Assembly: GCA_041538025.1 (NCBI GenBank)
Contig: JBGOEV010000007.1
Location: 5,121 to 69,120, forward strand
Direction: 5' to 3'
DNA: 64,000 nt
From: Thermosaccharophagus gerlachensis
Lineage (GTDB): Bacteria > Armatimonadota > Fervidibacteria > Fervidibacterales > Thermosaccharophagaceae
Positions 47,015-56,264 of the stretch are shown in pieces (position 1 is the first letter of the stretch; every line of letters starts with the position of its first letter). The notes beneath the pieces were generated by a model. The model saw nothing but the letters and a program-made list of their open reading frames with translations, had not been told where the DNA came from and did no database searches. The position numbers and the translations under genes are program-made.

Positions 47015-47887
47015 ATGGAGATGGAGGCGCAATTAAAGCTTGAAAGGGATAAAGTGCAAAGCATAATTGAAACAGCGCTTCGTGAGGACATAGGTGATAG
47101 CGACATAACAACAAATGCCGTAGTTGATGAGTGCTTGATTGGCACCGGTCTTATCCTTGCAAAAGAGGCTGGTGTCATAGCTGGTTTGCCGGTGGCTAAA
47201 TGGGTCTTTGAGACGCTTGATCAAAACATTGATTTTGAAATGCTGGTGAGAGATGGAGATAGGGTTAATGCCAACACACAAGTAGCACGCATACGCGGTA
47301 AACTACGAGCGATATTGATGGGTGAGAGGGTCGCTCTCAACTTCCTTCAACACCTTTCGGGTATAGCAACGCTGACTGCGAAGTTCGTTGAACTTGCATC
47401 ACCATATGGAGTTATCATAAAAGACACCCGCAAGACAACTCCATGCATTCGCTTACTTGAAAAGTATGCTGTAAGAGTTGGTGGTGGTTCAAACCATCGC
47501 TTCGGGCTTTACGAGAGTATCCTGATAAAGGACAACCACATACGCTCTGTTGGCAGTATAACAGAGGCGATAAAACGAGCCAGAAAGATGTTCCCCGATG
47601 AGAAGATAGAGGTTGAGGCACATACCATTGATGATGTCCGTGAAGCTTTGCGAGCCGGTGCCGACATAATCATGCTTGACAACATGGACGTTGAGACAAT
47701 ACGCGAGGCAGTGAAACTTATTGGTGACAAAGCTTTGATTGAAGCATCGGGAAACATCACACTTGAGAATATTCAACAAGTGGCTTCCTGCGGTGTTCAT
47801 ATGATCTCTGTTGGTGAGATAACGCACTCAGCAAAGGCGCTTGATATGTCTTTAGAAGTGGTCTCGGTTGAGCGCCACAGCAAATAG
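47015..47887 (+). CDS. nadC: Nicotinate-nucleotide pyrophosphorylase (quinolinate phosphoribosyltransferase)
   Basis: The protein has 290 residues from ATG 47015; a second ATG two codons later is possible and the SD is weak. It forms nicotinate mononucleotide from quinolinate and PRPP in NAD synthesis. Blocks are ALREDIGDSDITTNAVV, AGVIAGLPVA, GERVALNFLQHLSGIAT, KDTRKTTPCIRLLEKYAV, GGGSNHRFGL, ILIKDNHI, VEAHTIDD, IMLDNMDVETI, EASGNITLENI and ISVGEITHS. The length is normal. nadA and nadB are not nearby. A long inverted repeat sits just upstream. Confidence 0.95.
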   Translation: MEMEAQLKLERDKVQSIIETALREDIGDSDITTNAVVDECLIGTGLILAKEAGVIAGLPVAKWVFETLDQNIDFEMLVRDGDRVNANTQVARIRGKLRAILMGERVALNFLQHLSGIATLTAKFVELASPYGVIIKDTRKTTPCIRLLEKYAVRVGGGSNHRFGLYESILIKDNHIRSVGSITEAIKRARKMFPDEKIEVEAHTIDDVREALRAGADIIMLDNMDVETIREAVKLIGDKALIEASGNITLENIQQVASCGVHMISVGEITHSAKALDMSLEVVSVERHSK

Positions 47888-47951
47888 GAGTGCTGAAGCT
47901 GAATGGGGAGAGTTATGTTTAAGCGCGTTATCATAATTTGTGGCTAAGTGT

Positions 47952-48039
47952 GCAGGGGTGCCCGAGCTGGCCAAAGGGGCGAGACTGTAAATCTCGTGGG
48001 CGCCGCCCTTCGGAGGTTCGAATCCTCCCCCCTGCACCA
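47952..48039 (+). tRNA. tRNA-Tyr (anticodon GTA)
   Basis: An 88-base class-II tRNA with acceptor GCAGGGG, anticodon loop CTGTAAA (GTA), a long variable arm (GGGCGCCGCCCTTC region) and T-loop GTTCGAA. CCA is encoded at 48037-48039. Confidence 0.95.
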
Positions 48040-48047
48040 TCGGTTTC

Positions 48048-48120
48048 GCCCCCGTAGCTCAGAGGTAGAGCGCCTTCCTGGTAAGAAGGAGGTTCCCGGG
48101 TTCAATTCCCGGCGGGGGCT
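48048..48120 (+). tRNA. tRNA-Thr (anticodon GGT)
   Basis: A 73-base cloverleaf with acceptor GCCCCCG paired to CGGGGGC, anticodon loop CTGGTAA (GGT), T-loop GTTCAAT and discriminator T. CCA is not encoded. It lies nine bases after tRNA-Tyr and is probably co-transcribed. Confidence 0.94.
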
Positions 48121-48181
48121 TCTTCACTTAATGCTACTATGATTCGTCGCTTTAGGTAAGCAACCTCGCGGAGGTGGCAGC

Positions 48182-48475
48182 ATGCGCTTAAGCCGTGAGG
48201 ATGTGTTGCATGTCGCGTGGCTCGCACGCCTTGAGTTGGATGAAGAAGAGGTAGAGCGCTTCACATGGGAGCTTAACCAGATACTTGAGCACATGGAGAA
48301 ACTTAAAGAACTTGATGTGACAGATGTTGAACCAACATCGCATGTGATACCGATGACAAATGTTTTTCGCCCCGACGTTGTTAATGAACCGCTCCCGAGG
48401 GATGAAGTCATCGCAAATGCTCCAGATGCAACTGAAGAAGCATTCAGAGTCCCAAGGATAGTTGAGGAGTCTTGA
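48182..48475 (+). CDS. gatC: Asp-tRNA(Asn)/Glu-tRNA(Gln) amidotransferase subunit C
   Basis: The protein has 97 residues; ATG 48182 follows GGAGGTGGCAGC. GatC holds GatA and GatB together. Blocks are VLHVAWLARLELDEEEVERF in parts (HVAWLARLEL), LNQILEHMEKLKELD, VEPTSHVIPMTNVFRPD, and the C-terminal EEAFRVPRIVE. It is followed 34 bases later by gatA; gatB is not in the window. Confidence 0.95.
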   Translation: MRLSREDVLHVAWLARLELDEEEVERFTWELNQILEHMEKLKELDVTDVEPTSHVIPMTNVFRPDVVNEPLPRDEVIANAPDATEEAFRVPRIVEES

Positions 48476-48509
48476 GACACTGGCAACCCAACGCTTCTGG
48501 AGATGAGAG

Positions 48510-49982
48510 ATGATGGAGTTATGGCAGTTGACAATCCATGAGGCACATCAACTGTTGATCAGGCGTGACATATCCTCCGTTGAATTAACGAAGGCTGTCC
48601 TTGAACGCATATCGCAAGTTGAAGACCTCGTCAAAGCATTCATCACCGTCACCGATGAGTTGGCGATTGAGCAAGCAAAAGAGGCTGACAGGAGATTGAA
48701 GCACATGGAGGATGTAACGCCGTTAACTGGCATACCTATAGCGATCAAGGACAACATTTGCACAAAAGGGATACTCACAACAGCTGGTTCCCGCATACTG
48801 TATAACTTCAAGCCGCCATACGATGCAACGGTTGTTGAAAAGCTCAAGAAGGCAGGTGCAGTCATAATCGGTAAGACGAACCTTGATGAGTTTGCGATGG
48901 GCTCATCAACAGAAAACAGTGGCTTCTTCCCAACGCGCAACCCTTGGGATCTAAACAGGGTTCCGGGTGGATCAAGTGGTGGCTCAGCTGCAGCTGTCTC
49001 AGCAGGTGAATGTCTTGGTGCACTCGGAAGCGACACTGGTGGCTCAATCAGGCAACCTGCTGCGTTCTGCGGTGTTGTCGGATTGAAGCCAACTTACGGT
49101 GTTGTTTCAAGGTATGGATTGATAGCTTTCGCATCCTCGCTTGATCAGATTGGTCCAATAACGAAAGATGTGAGCGATTGTGCATTGTTATTACAATTCA
49201 TCGCTGGGCATGACCCACGGGATTCAACGTCAATCAAAATGCAAACTCCAAAATATGTAGATGCACTTGTGCCAGATGTGAAGGGGTTGCGAATAGGCAT
49301 CCCGAAGGAATTCTACGCCCAAGGTGTTGAGAAGGCTGTTTCAAGTGCTGTCTTAAAGGCAGTTGAAGAGCTTGTGGAGATGGGTGCCGAAGCAATTGAA
49401 GTTTCAACACCGACAACAGATTATGCCCTTGCAGCTTACTACATCATCGCACCAGCTGAAGCAAGCTCAAACCTCGCACGCTACGATGGTGTCCAATATG
49501 GCTACAGGTGTAAGCCGACGCCGAACGATATAGTGGCGATGTATTCACGCACACGAAAAGAGGGCTTCGGAAGAGAAGTGAAACACCGTATAATGCTTGG
49601 CACCTACGCTTTGAGCGCTGGATACTATGAAGCGTTTTATTTGAGGGCTCAAAAGGTTCGCACACTCATAAGGCGTGATTTTGATAGAGCGTTTGAAAAA
49701 TGCGATGTCCTTATTACGCCAACTGCACCATCAGTCGCATTCAAACTCGGTGAGAAGATTGATGACCCACTACAAATGAAGCTCTCAGATGTCTGCACCA
49801 TACCAGTTAACATGGCTGGTCTTCCAGCAATATCAATACCGTGTGGTTTCCAAGACGGACTGCCGATCGGGATGCAAATCATAGGTAAGCTTTTAGATGA
49901 GGCAACGATACTGCGTGTGTCATACGCATATGAGCAAAAGAGTGGCTTGCGAAACTTGCAACCGCCACTCAATACGAAGTAA
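48510..49982 (+). CDS. gatA: Asp-tRNA(Asn)/Glu-tRNA(Gln) amidotransferase subunit A
   Basis: The protein has 490 residues (ATG 48510, second ATG 48513). An amidase-signature enzyme that releases ammonia from glutamine for Gln/Asn-tRNA formation. The Ser-cisSer-Lys triad is in IAIKDNICTKG (Lys), GGSSGGSAAAVSAG (cis-Ser) and LGSDTGGSIRQPAAFCG (nucleophile). DVCTIPVNMAGLPAISIPCG and GMQIIGKLLDE are typical C-terminal blocks. The length is normal. Presence with gatC implies the indirect route for Gln-tRNA or Asn-tRNA. Confidence 0.96.
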   Translation: MMELWQLTIHEAHQLLIRRDISSVELTKAVLERISQVEDLVKAFITVTDELAIEQAKEADRRLKHMEDVTPLTGIPIAIKDNICTKGILTTAGSRILYNFKPPYDATVVEKLKKAGAVIIGKTNLDEFAMGSSTENSGFFPTRNPWDLNRVPGGSSGGSAAAVSAGECLGALGSDTGGSIRQPAAFCGVVGLKPTYGVVSRYGLIAFASSLDQIGPITKDVSDCALLLQFIAGHDPRDSTSIKMQTPKYVDALVPDVKGLRIGIPKEFYAQGVEKAVSSAVLKAVEELVEMGAEAIEVSTPTTDYALAAYYIIAPAEASSNLARYDGVQYGYRCKPTPNDIVAMYSRTRKEGFGREVKHRIMLGTYALSAGYYEAFYLRAQKVRTLIRRDFDRAFEKCDVLITPTAPSVAFKLGEKIDDPLQMKLSDVCTIPVNMAGLPAISIPCGFQDGLPIGMQIIGKLLDEATILRVSYAYEQKSGLRNLQPPLNTK

Positions 49983-50060
49983 CCAGAACTATGTTTACCA
50001 CTTTAAAAGAGGCGCCCCGACTTTGAAGTGTAAGTTCACCTGCCTACTGTCATGACTTGG

Positions 50061-52274
50061 CTACTTCAGCACCATCCGTTTTGCTTGTTGGCTACCACTG
50101 CTTGTTATCAACCTTGATGTGGCTGAAAGAGCGATAAACACGTAGCTGATGCTCACTATCAATCCAGTGACGAGAGACAACGCACCCGTGTCGTTGAGCA
50201 AAAACATCAACCATAACACGACACAAGAAAAAAATATCGCCAACTTTACGTTGCCGAGGTTGGCATCGGCTAATTCATATCGCAACTTCGGCAGTGAGAG
50301 CGTGAAAATGATTAAGAAGGCAATGCCAACCAGGTATAACCGCTGATGCAAAATTACCTCCGCATGAATTGAGATTTTGCGCATAAAGGCATCGGCTAAA
50401 GCACCGACACCAAACTTTGATATACGCTCAATCAATTGACCGACATGCGAGTGCATCTCGCCGAGAAGAGATTCATACGCTGCTATAGCTAACGATACGA
50501 CCGCGAAAGAAGCGCCCATAGCACATAGGATGAAGATGAGCTTGTTGCGATGACCTTTGAGAAAGAAAGCCACAGTAACTCCGCTTACACAAGCTCCGAT
50601 TGCGAGGGCGCTTCCGAGGTTTGAACCCAAGTTTGGCATACCAACCAGCATCGCCACACAAAAGCAAAATGAGATTGCAATCAATAGCTTCCATGTTCTA
50701 CGGAGGGGCAATGAAAGCAACCACGATAACGAGATCACACAACATGGCGCAAGTGCACCAGCAAGCTCGTTGCCGATCCCATAGAAGCGCCATCCATTGA
50801 TTGGTGTGTAACCGATGAATGAGTTGCGTAAAAGAGCGTTTGAGAAAAAGCAATCAATGGTGCTGGCGAGGAGAAGCAAGAGAGAAAGAACATTTGCACC
50901 AAGAAGCCCACCAAAGCAACGGTGCATCACAGTTCCCATGATGAGACTGAAAGTGACAACGAATGCAAAGGTAGATAGCGGTGAAGGAAAAACGAGAGCA
51001 CCAGCTAAAAGCAGAACCAATGGCAGTGAGAAGCTTGAGAGCGCAAAAAAACCGAGCAGTTGAGAATGGCGTTGGTGCAATATATTGCTTGCACCCAATG
51101 TTATTGCAAAAAACAAAGTAAGCAAACAAACCACGACTGCACCAATGACGGCGCCACGATAGTTTTTGAAATGCTGTTTTGTGCGTGTGTGCAACCTTTG
51201 GAGCTTCAAAATAGCATCGTCAGCTTGAGCAACCATGATAGCATGCCCAGTCATCTGCGGTGGTGGATCTATGCCGAGTTGGCGAAGCCAAGTAACTGCG
51301 AGATCGGTAGCTGAAATGATCCCATAGGTGCGTGTCGTTTTAGAAGTGAGCAATGCTTCACCATAAACGCTCAAGATAGCCACCAATGTCATTTCTTGTC
51401 TTTCAGGCGATGGTGATGGAATGACGAACCACAAAAATGCATCATGGTGAACACACAATTCGTAGATCATACGGACGACTCCATCAATATGCATCAATGG
51501 GAGTCTGCGAGCTTCTTGAGGCAGTTTAGCAACTCGCCTTGCATCACCCAAGTCAACAACGATGAAGCGATGCAAATCAAGTGCGCGCATAAGCAGATGC
51601 AACAACATCTTTTCATCCGTTAGAACGAAGCGCCCAACGCGCTTTAACAATCGTTTATCAACGATGCCTTCTTGAACGCACCCCAGTTCGTCTGTGAGTA
51701 AGCAAGCGGAGTAGCGAGAAGGTTTGTTGATGCAATCTTCGTTTCCGAAGATAGCCCTTGAAACACCGTTTACCGATAGTGCCCACCCAAGCCCGAGGAG
51801 CTCTTTACAACCGTTCAACTGAGCTACATGTTTCCACCCGAGGTGGACTATGCTACCTTTCGGTTTCACACCATAGATGCGCTCGTAGACATCCGAAGCT
51901 TTTTCTCCATCTACTTCCTCTTCAACTCCGAATGCCAAACTTGCTTTTTCATCACCTGCACAGCGCTGCCCAAGCGAAATCGTAACATAGTTGCTGGCGA
52001 CATTTTCTCTGAGCCTGCAATCGCGGCTCATCAAACCGATTGGACATCGTCGCACTGCTTGGCTTAGGAAAGGCATTGAATTTGAGAGCACTTCATCAAA
52101 GCCTACGGAGTCAGCAAGAATGACAACGATGCACTTAACCCTTGGGAGTTCTACAGCACTATGCGATGGGCATCCATCTCCATGCGGAAACAAGACCGAG
52201 AGAAAGAATGCAAAGAGGATTCCCAAGATGGATGTGCTGGGATGCCTTCCACCAACGTGAGTTGAAAGAGCCAT
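50061..52274 (-). CDS. Polytopic membrane protein with alkaline-phosphatase-like N-terminal domain
   Basis: The protein has 737 residues. A signal or first membrane segment lies at ~14-30 (SILGILFAFFLSVLFP). Residues ~45-350 look like an alkaline-phosphatase superfamily fold (VKCIVVILADSVGFDEVL, PQEARRLPLMHIDGVVRM, TRTYGIISATDLAVTWL, and a closing LGIDPPPQMTGHAI). The metal-binding Asp/Ser pair is only partly recognisable (ADSVG). Residues ~370-725 hold about ten membrane helices. Similar two-part proteins are known as uncharacterised families; substrate unknown. It ends the operon VWA, FHA, this gene, with a 21-base gap to FHA. Confidence 0.72.
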   Translation of the reverse strand: MALSTHVGGRHPSTSILGILFAFFLSVLFPHGDGCPSHSAVELPRVKCIVVILADSVGFDEVLSNSMPFLSQAVRRCPIGLMSRDCRLRENVASNYVTISLGQRCAGDEKASLAFGVEEEVDGEKASDVYERIYGVKPKGSIVHLGWKHVAQLNGCKELLGLGWALSVNGVSRAIFGNEDCINKPSRYSACLLTDELGCVQEGIVDKRLLKRVGRFVLTDEKMLLHLLMRALDLHRFIVVDLGDARRVAKLPQEARRLPLMHIDGVVRMIYELCVHHDAFLWFVIPSPSPERQEMTLVAILSVYGEALLTSKTTRTYGIISATDLAVTWLRQLGIDPPPQMTGHAIMVAQADDAILKLQRLHTRTKQHFKNYRGAVIGAVVVCLLTLFFAITLGASNILHQRHSQLLGFFALSSFSLPLVLLLAGALVFPSPLSTFAFVVTFSLIMGTVMHRCFGGLLGANVLSLLLLLASTIDCFFSNALLRNSFIGYTPINGWRFYGIGNELAGALAPCCVISLSWLLSLPLRRTWKLLIAISFCFCVAMLVGMPNLGSNLGSALAIGACVSGVTVAFFLKGHRNKLIFILCAMGASFAVVSLAIAAYESLLGEMHSHVGQLIERISKFGVGALADAFMRKISIHAEVILHQRLYLVGIAFLIIFTLSLPKLRYELADANLGNVKLAIFFSCVVLWLMFLLNDTGALSLVTGLIVSISYVFIALSATSRLITSSGSQQAKRMVLK

Positions 52275-52295
52275 GTTGCAACTTTTCTTGACCGC

Positions 52296-52895
52296 TCACT
52301 TGCAATGGAACTTCAGAACGAGAGCACCTAAGATAAGCTCATCGCCATCGTTTAAAGGCTGTGGGACTTTTGGAGGAATAAACTTGCCATTGAGCTTTGT
52401 GCCATTCGTGCTCTCCAAATCTTCAACCGAGAACTTACCATCTGAGTAGCGTATTATGCAATGCCTACGTGAGACTCCAGCCTCATACCCGCCATGCGGT
52501 GTTAAGTCAACATCTGGAAATACTCTGCTAACTGGGTCGGCGCGCCCAATGAGCAATTCCGACTTGCTACCAAAGTCAAGCTCAATCTCAACGCCTTCAG
52601 ATGTGACCAATTTAGCCATAACGGTAGGAGGCGGTGGTGTTACTTTAACTTCCTCCTCCAAAGCAGCACCACAATTCTCGCAGAAGCGTGCGTCCTCAGG
52701 ATTTACATGCCCACACGAAGAACATGCTCTCCCGACAGCCACTTGAGGCAGTTCTTGAGCTTGCTCAACCTCAGCAGGCGCAACTTCCGTCTTTTCAACC
52801 TCTGCACCGACATCGCTCAAACTCGCACCACATTCATCGCAGAACAGCGCACCATCTAAATTCTCCGTCCCACACTGTGGGCACTTTATACCCAT
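52296..52895 (-). CDS. FHA-domain protein with two zinc ribbons
   Basis: The protein has 199 residues; ATG 52895 follows GGAGGTGAG at ~9 bases. Zinc ribbon 1 uses C5, C8, C19 and C22. Ribbon 2 has the same spacing at ~58-75. The FHA domain at ~105-199 has LLIGRADP, SRRHCIIRY and STNGTKLNG, the phosphothreonine-binding residues (Arg, Ser-Arg-x-His, Asn-Gly). It should read Ser/Thr-phosphorylated partners. It lies 34 bases after the VWA gene. No kinase is in the window. Confidence 0.88.
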   Translation of the reverse strand: MGIKCPQCGTENLDGALFCDECGASLSDVGAEVEKTEVAPAEVEQAQELPQVAVGRACSSCGHVNPEDARFCENCGAALEEEVKVTPPPPTVMAKLVTSEGVEIELDFGSKSELLIGRADPVSRVFPDVDLTPHGGYEAGVSRRHCIIRYSDGKFSVEDLESTNGTKLNGKFIPPKVPQPLNDGDELILGALVLKFHCK

Positions 52896-52929
52896 TGCAA
52901 CTCACCTCCAAATGACAACTTTGATTCCA

Positions 52930-54228
52930 TCACTCTTGTCCTTGCTGTTCTGAGAGACGGCGAGTAAGCCTTTGCGTTTCATAGCGCAGGCGCTTTGTTC
53001 CTACCGATGACATACCTTCGCCTTGCTCGAGGCGCTTAGCCTCTTCAAGGGCAACCGTTGCGAGTTCCTTCTCACCGATACTCAGCAAACGCGTTGCTGA
53101 CTGGCGAAGCAAGCGTGTAGCACGCTCATAATCGCCAGACTTAGCAGCTGCAAGAGCTTGTGTTTGCAACCTGAACGCCGTTGCCTTCTCAACGAAGTTC
53201 ATAACTTTTGCGTTAACCTGTTTTGCTGCAGCTTCATCAGTGGTATACTCAATAATCACATCGGTGCGAACTTTTTCCCCAGATATGTTCCTGCTTGGTA
53301 TATCGTAACTCACTTCAGCCTGTGCGAGCCTGTATCGCCCTGCAGGTCTTGGTGGTATGAGGAGCTCAACAAGTATAGCTTGCCCAACATCTCTTTCAAT
53401 ATCGCCAAGTGGCACTTGGACATCTCTATCTGAGAGCGGTTGATAGCCCAAGTTTGAGATGAGTGGGAGCACTCGCCAAACCTGTCTTGGCGAGACACCT
53501 TGAACGAGCCTTAAGGTCAAGTAGGCGTTCTTTGCAACAGTGCCTTTCATGCTTCTCAGCACATCTTGGAAGTGCATGAGTATTTGCGATGGCTCTTGGA
53601 TGAATTCCGAGAAACCACCGCTACTGGAGGTAGCACCAGCAACCTCATCAAGCAACTCCTCATTCCAATCCTCACCAAGCCCAAATGCTACAATTGGCAA
53701 GCCAAACTCTTGGCACTCCTTCGCCAACCTGATACATTCATCTTCATCGCCAAATGTTTGACCATCGGTGAGCAAAACCATCCTGCTAACTCTATCGCGC
53801 CCCATATTTTTGCGCAGCTCGTTCAAGCCGAGTCTCATCCCTTTTGACATTTCTGTTCCGCCTCTGTCGGTTATCTTGTCAACGAGTCTTTTAAGCCCTT
53901 CTTTATCGCTTGCTGGTTGGCTTGGCACAAGCACTTCAGCCCTGTCGTCAAAGATGACTATTGAGATAATGTCATCTGGCTCAAGTTGGTCAATGACGAG
54001 CTTAACAGCCTCCCTCAAGTTCGCCACCTTTTCACCAGCCATTGAACCACTCCTATCAAGCACGAAAGAAATGTTCAATGGCATACGCTCGGCTTCACCA
54101 GCACCCACGGGGATGACTTCAACCAAAAGATAGCTTAGTTGCGTGCTTTGTGTGGACAGCACCTTCTCTTTGGCGAGCGTGCACTGTAACTTTAAAGCCT
54201 TCTCAGGCATTTCAACCATTCTCGCCAT
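52930..54228 (-). CDS. VWA-domain protein
   Basis: The protein has 432 residues from ATG 54228; an ATG three codons later is possible. Residues ~50-230 are a von Willebrand A domain with a complete MIDAS: D58-x-S60-x-S62 in LDRSGSM, the Thr of RGGTEM, and LLTDGQ. Residues ~235-340 are beta-rich (LTLRLVQGVSPRQVWRVLP) and ~340-432 helical and basic (RATRLLRQSATRLLSIGE). There is no signal peptide or membrane segment, so it is cytoplasmic. A strong promoter lies just upstream. VWA proteins beside FHA proteins often belong to phospho-signalling or membrane-associated complexes. Confidence 0.88.
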   Translation of the reverse strand: MARMVEMPEKALKLQCTLAKEKVLSTQSTQLSYLLVEVIPVGAGEAERMPLNISFVLDRSGSMAGEKVANLREAVKLVIDQLEPDDIISIVIFDDRAEVLVPSQPASDKEGLKRLVDKITDRGGTEMSKGMRLGLNELRKNMGRDRVSRMVLLTDGQTFGDEDECIRLAKECQEFGLPIVAFGLGEDWNEELLDEVAGATSSSGGFSEFIQEPSQILMHFQDVLRSMKGTVAKNAYLTLRLVQGVSPRQVWRVLPLISNLGYQPLSDRDVQVPLGDIERDVGQAILVELLIPPRPAGRYRLAQAEVSYDIPSRNISGEKVRTDVIIEYTTDEAAAKQVNAKVMNFVEKATAFRLQTQALAAAKSGDYERATRLLRQSATRLLSIGEKELATVALEEAKRLEQGEGMSSVGTKRLRYETQRLTRRLSEQQGQE

Positions 54229-54266
54229 CGCCCCCTTAGGAGCAATTTGTTCATCATGCCATCCAT

Positions 54267-54295
54267 ATTTTACACCATTCCAACGACTATGTCAA
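54267..54295 (-). promoter_or_regulatory. Promoter of the VWA-FHA-membrane operon
   Basis: On the minus strand a perfect TTGACA (54295-54290) and TAAAAT (54272-54267) are separated by 17 bases. Predicted start ~54260, about 30 bases before the VWA ATG. Confidence 0.65.
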
Positions 54296-54375
54296 AGGCT
54301 TAAAGCCTTCGCTCAAGAAGTTTTCAAACTACGCATAATAAAGTGTGGCTGCAAACAGGAGAGGTGAAAAGGCAT

Positions 54376-56220
54376 ATGGCTGGAAAAATACGGGTGCTTG
54401 ACCCTGATGTGGTTGTGAAGATAGCTGGTGGCGAAGTGATTGAGCGCCCCGCATCTGTCGTTAAGGAGCTGGTTGAGAACTCACTTGATGCAGGCGCAAG
54501 AAAAATAACCGTTGAGGTTGAGGCTGGTGGGAGGCGTTTGATCAGGGTTTCTGATGACGGTTGTGGCATGTCACAAGAGGATGCTGTGATGGCTTTCCAA
54601 AGACACGCCACAAGCAAGATACGCACCGCTGAAGACTTATATCGCATAACAACCCTTGGCTTTAGAGGCGAAGCACTGCCAAGCATCGCTTCAGTTTCAC
54701 ATGTTGAGCTGCTGACAAGAGAACATGACAGCGATGTTGGAACAAAGGTCGTCGTTGAAGGTGGTGTCATAACACAGCTTTCGTCAGTCGGTTGTCCTGC
54801 AGGGACGATAGTGACGGTGCGCAACCTGTTTTACAATGTTCCAGCAAGGTTAAAATTTATGCGCTCACCAGCATCCGAATTTAACTACATCACCGAGATG
54901 CTCATTAAATTCATCCTTGCCCACACGGATGTTTCCTTCACCTTGCGTCATGATGGCAAGGATGTGCTTTGCTACTCTTCGGAAGCAACTGGTGGTGACC
55001 TGCGCTCAGCTGTTGCTGTTGTTTGGGGGAGCGATACTGCAAGTGAACTTATCCCGATAGAACTTTCAACACCGAAGGTGCGCATAAGCGGTCTTACATC
55101 AAAGCCCTCTTTGACCAAAAGCAGTAGAAGCCATCAAGTCGTAATCTTAAACGGGCGTTTTATAAAGCATCAAGGGATTGCGCTCGCAATAACTCACGCA
55201 TATCAGAAGACGATACTGCCAAACAGGCACCCAGTTTGTGTATTGCGAATTGATATTGACCCACAGCTTGTGGATGTGAATGTTCATCCAACGAAGGCTG
55301 AAGTCAAATTCGCAAATGAAGCTGAGATACAAAGGCTTGTAGTTGAAGCTATTGAGCTTGCGCTTGGCAGAACAATCGTCGTGCCAACAATAGCGTTAAA
55401 GCCCCAACCTAAACCAGCAACAGTGAAAGCTTTGAAAAGGGCAGAAGATGCTTTCGGGAAACTACTGCGCTCAAAGCTCCAGATCGGCACCGAACAAACG
55501 GCTCAGACGGATTTAACTGCCTCTAAAACTCATGCCGTTACATCAGCAGAAAATGTTGTGATGGTTACCACACCCGAGACGAAGCCAAGCGAGAAACATG
55601 TTGGGATAGGAATTTCTGGTAGCGAGTTAGTTGACTGGCATGAAATCTTGATGTCACTTCACCCAGTGGCACAATTGCACAAAACATATATTCTCGCCGA
55701 AGCACCTAACGGATTTTGCATCATCTCACAGCATAGGGCGCATGAGCGCATCATTTACGAATCGCTCTGCCAGAAAGAAACAAGGGCTAAAGCTGTCCAA
55801 TGGCTTGTGACACCCATTACGCTTAATGTTGGTCAAGCTGAAGTTAATTTCGTTGTAGAGCACTTGGAGGCGTTTTCATCGGTTGGGTTTGAGATTGAGC
55901 ACTTCGGCGGTGGGACACTCGTTGTGCGCTCAATACCTGCCATAATGGTAAACCAACCGTATGCACAGATACTGCGCGACATCATCTCTGAGCTAATGCT
56001 TGAACAGCAAATGAGGACGCTTGAAGAGCTAATAGATGCGCTTCGTGCAAGCGTTGCATGTAAGTCGGCGATAAAGGCTGGCGAAGTTCTCTCAATTGCG
56101 GAGATGGAACAGCTCCTCTCAGACCTTAGCAAAACTGAGAAGCCATTCATTTGCCCTCACGGACAACCAGTTGCCCTAACGATAACTGATGAGGAGCTTA
56201 GGAGACACTTTGAGCGCTAA
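54376..56220 (+). CDS. mutL: DNA mismatch repair protein MutL
   Basis: The protein has 614 residues from ATG 54376 (MAGKIRVLDPDVVVKIAGGE), the usual MutL start; an upstream in-frame start adds nothing conserved. The GHKL ATPase domain has AGGEVIERPASVVKELVENS (motif I) with SLDAGA, DDGCGM, HATSKI and GFRGEALPSI. The C-terminal dimerisation domain starts at ~425. Endonuclease-site motifs are ACKSAIKAG (ACR) and CPHGQP (CPHGRP). The first motif reads SQHRAHERIIYE at ~451-462 instead of DQHAxxExxxxE, so the key Asp is Ser. No mutS is in the window. Confidence 0.95.
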   Translation: MAGKIRVLDPDVVVKIAGGEVIERPASVVKELVENSLDAGARKITVEVEAGGRRLIRVSDDGCGMSQEDAVMAFQRHATSKIRTAEDLYRITTLGFRGEALPSIASVSHVELLTREHDSDVGTKVVVEGGVITQLSSVGCPAGTIVTVRNLFYNVPARLKFMRSPASEFNYITEMLIKFILAHTDVSFTLRHDGKDVLCYSSEATGGDLRSAVAVVWGSDTASELIPIELSTPKVRISGLTSKPSLTKSSRSHQVVILNGRFIKHQGIALAITHAYQKTILPNRHPVCVLRIDIDPQLVDVNVHPTKAEVKFANEAEIQRLVVEAIELALGRTIVVPTIALKPQPKPATVKALKRAEDAFGKLLRSKLQIGTEQTAQTDLTASKTHAVTSAENVVMVTTPETKPSEKHVGIGISGSELVDWHEILMSLHPVAQLHKTYILAEAPNGFCIISQHRAHERIIYESLCQKETRAKAVQWLVTPITLNVGQAEVNFVVEHLEAFSSVGFEIEHFGGGTLVVRSIPAIMVNQPYAQILRDIISELMLEQQMRTLEELIDALRASVACKSAIKAGEVLSIAEMEQLLSDLSKTEKPFICPHGQPVALTITDEELRRHFER

Positions 56221-56264
56221 GCATAAACAATGCATCTACCCAAAGCAACTTGAGGTGTGAAGCG

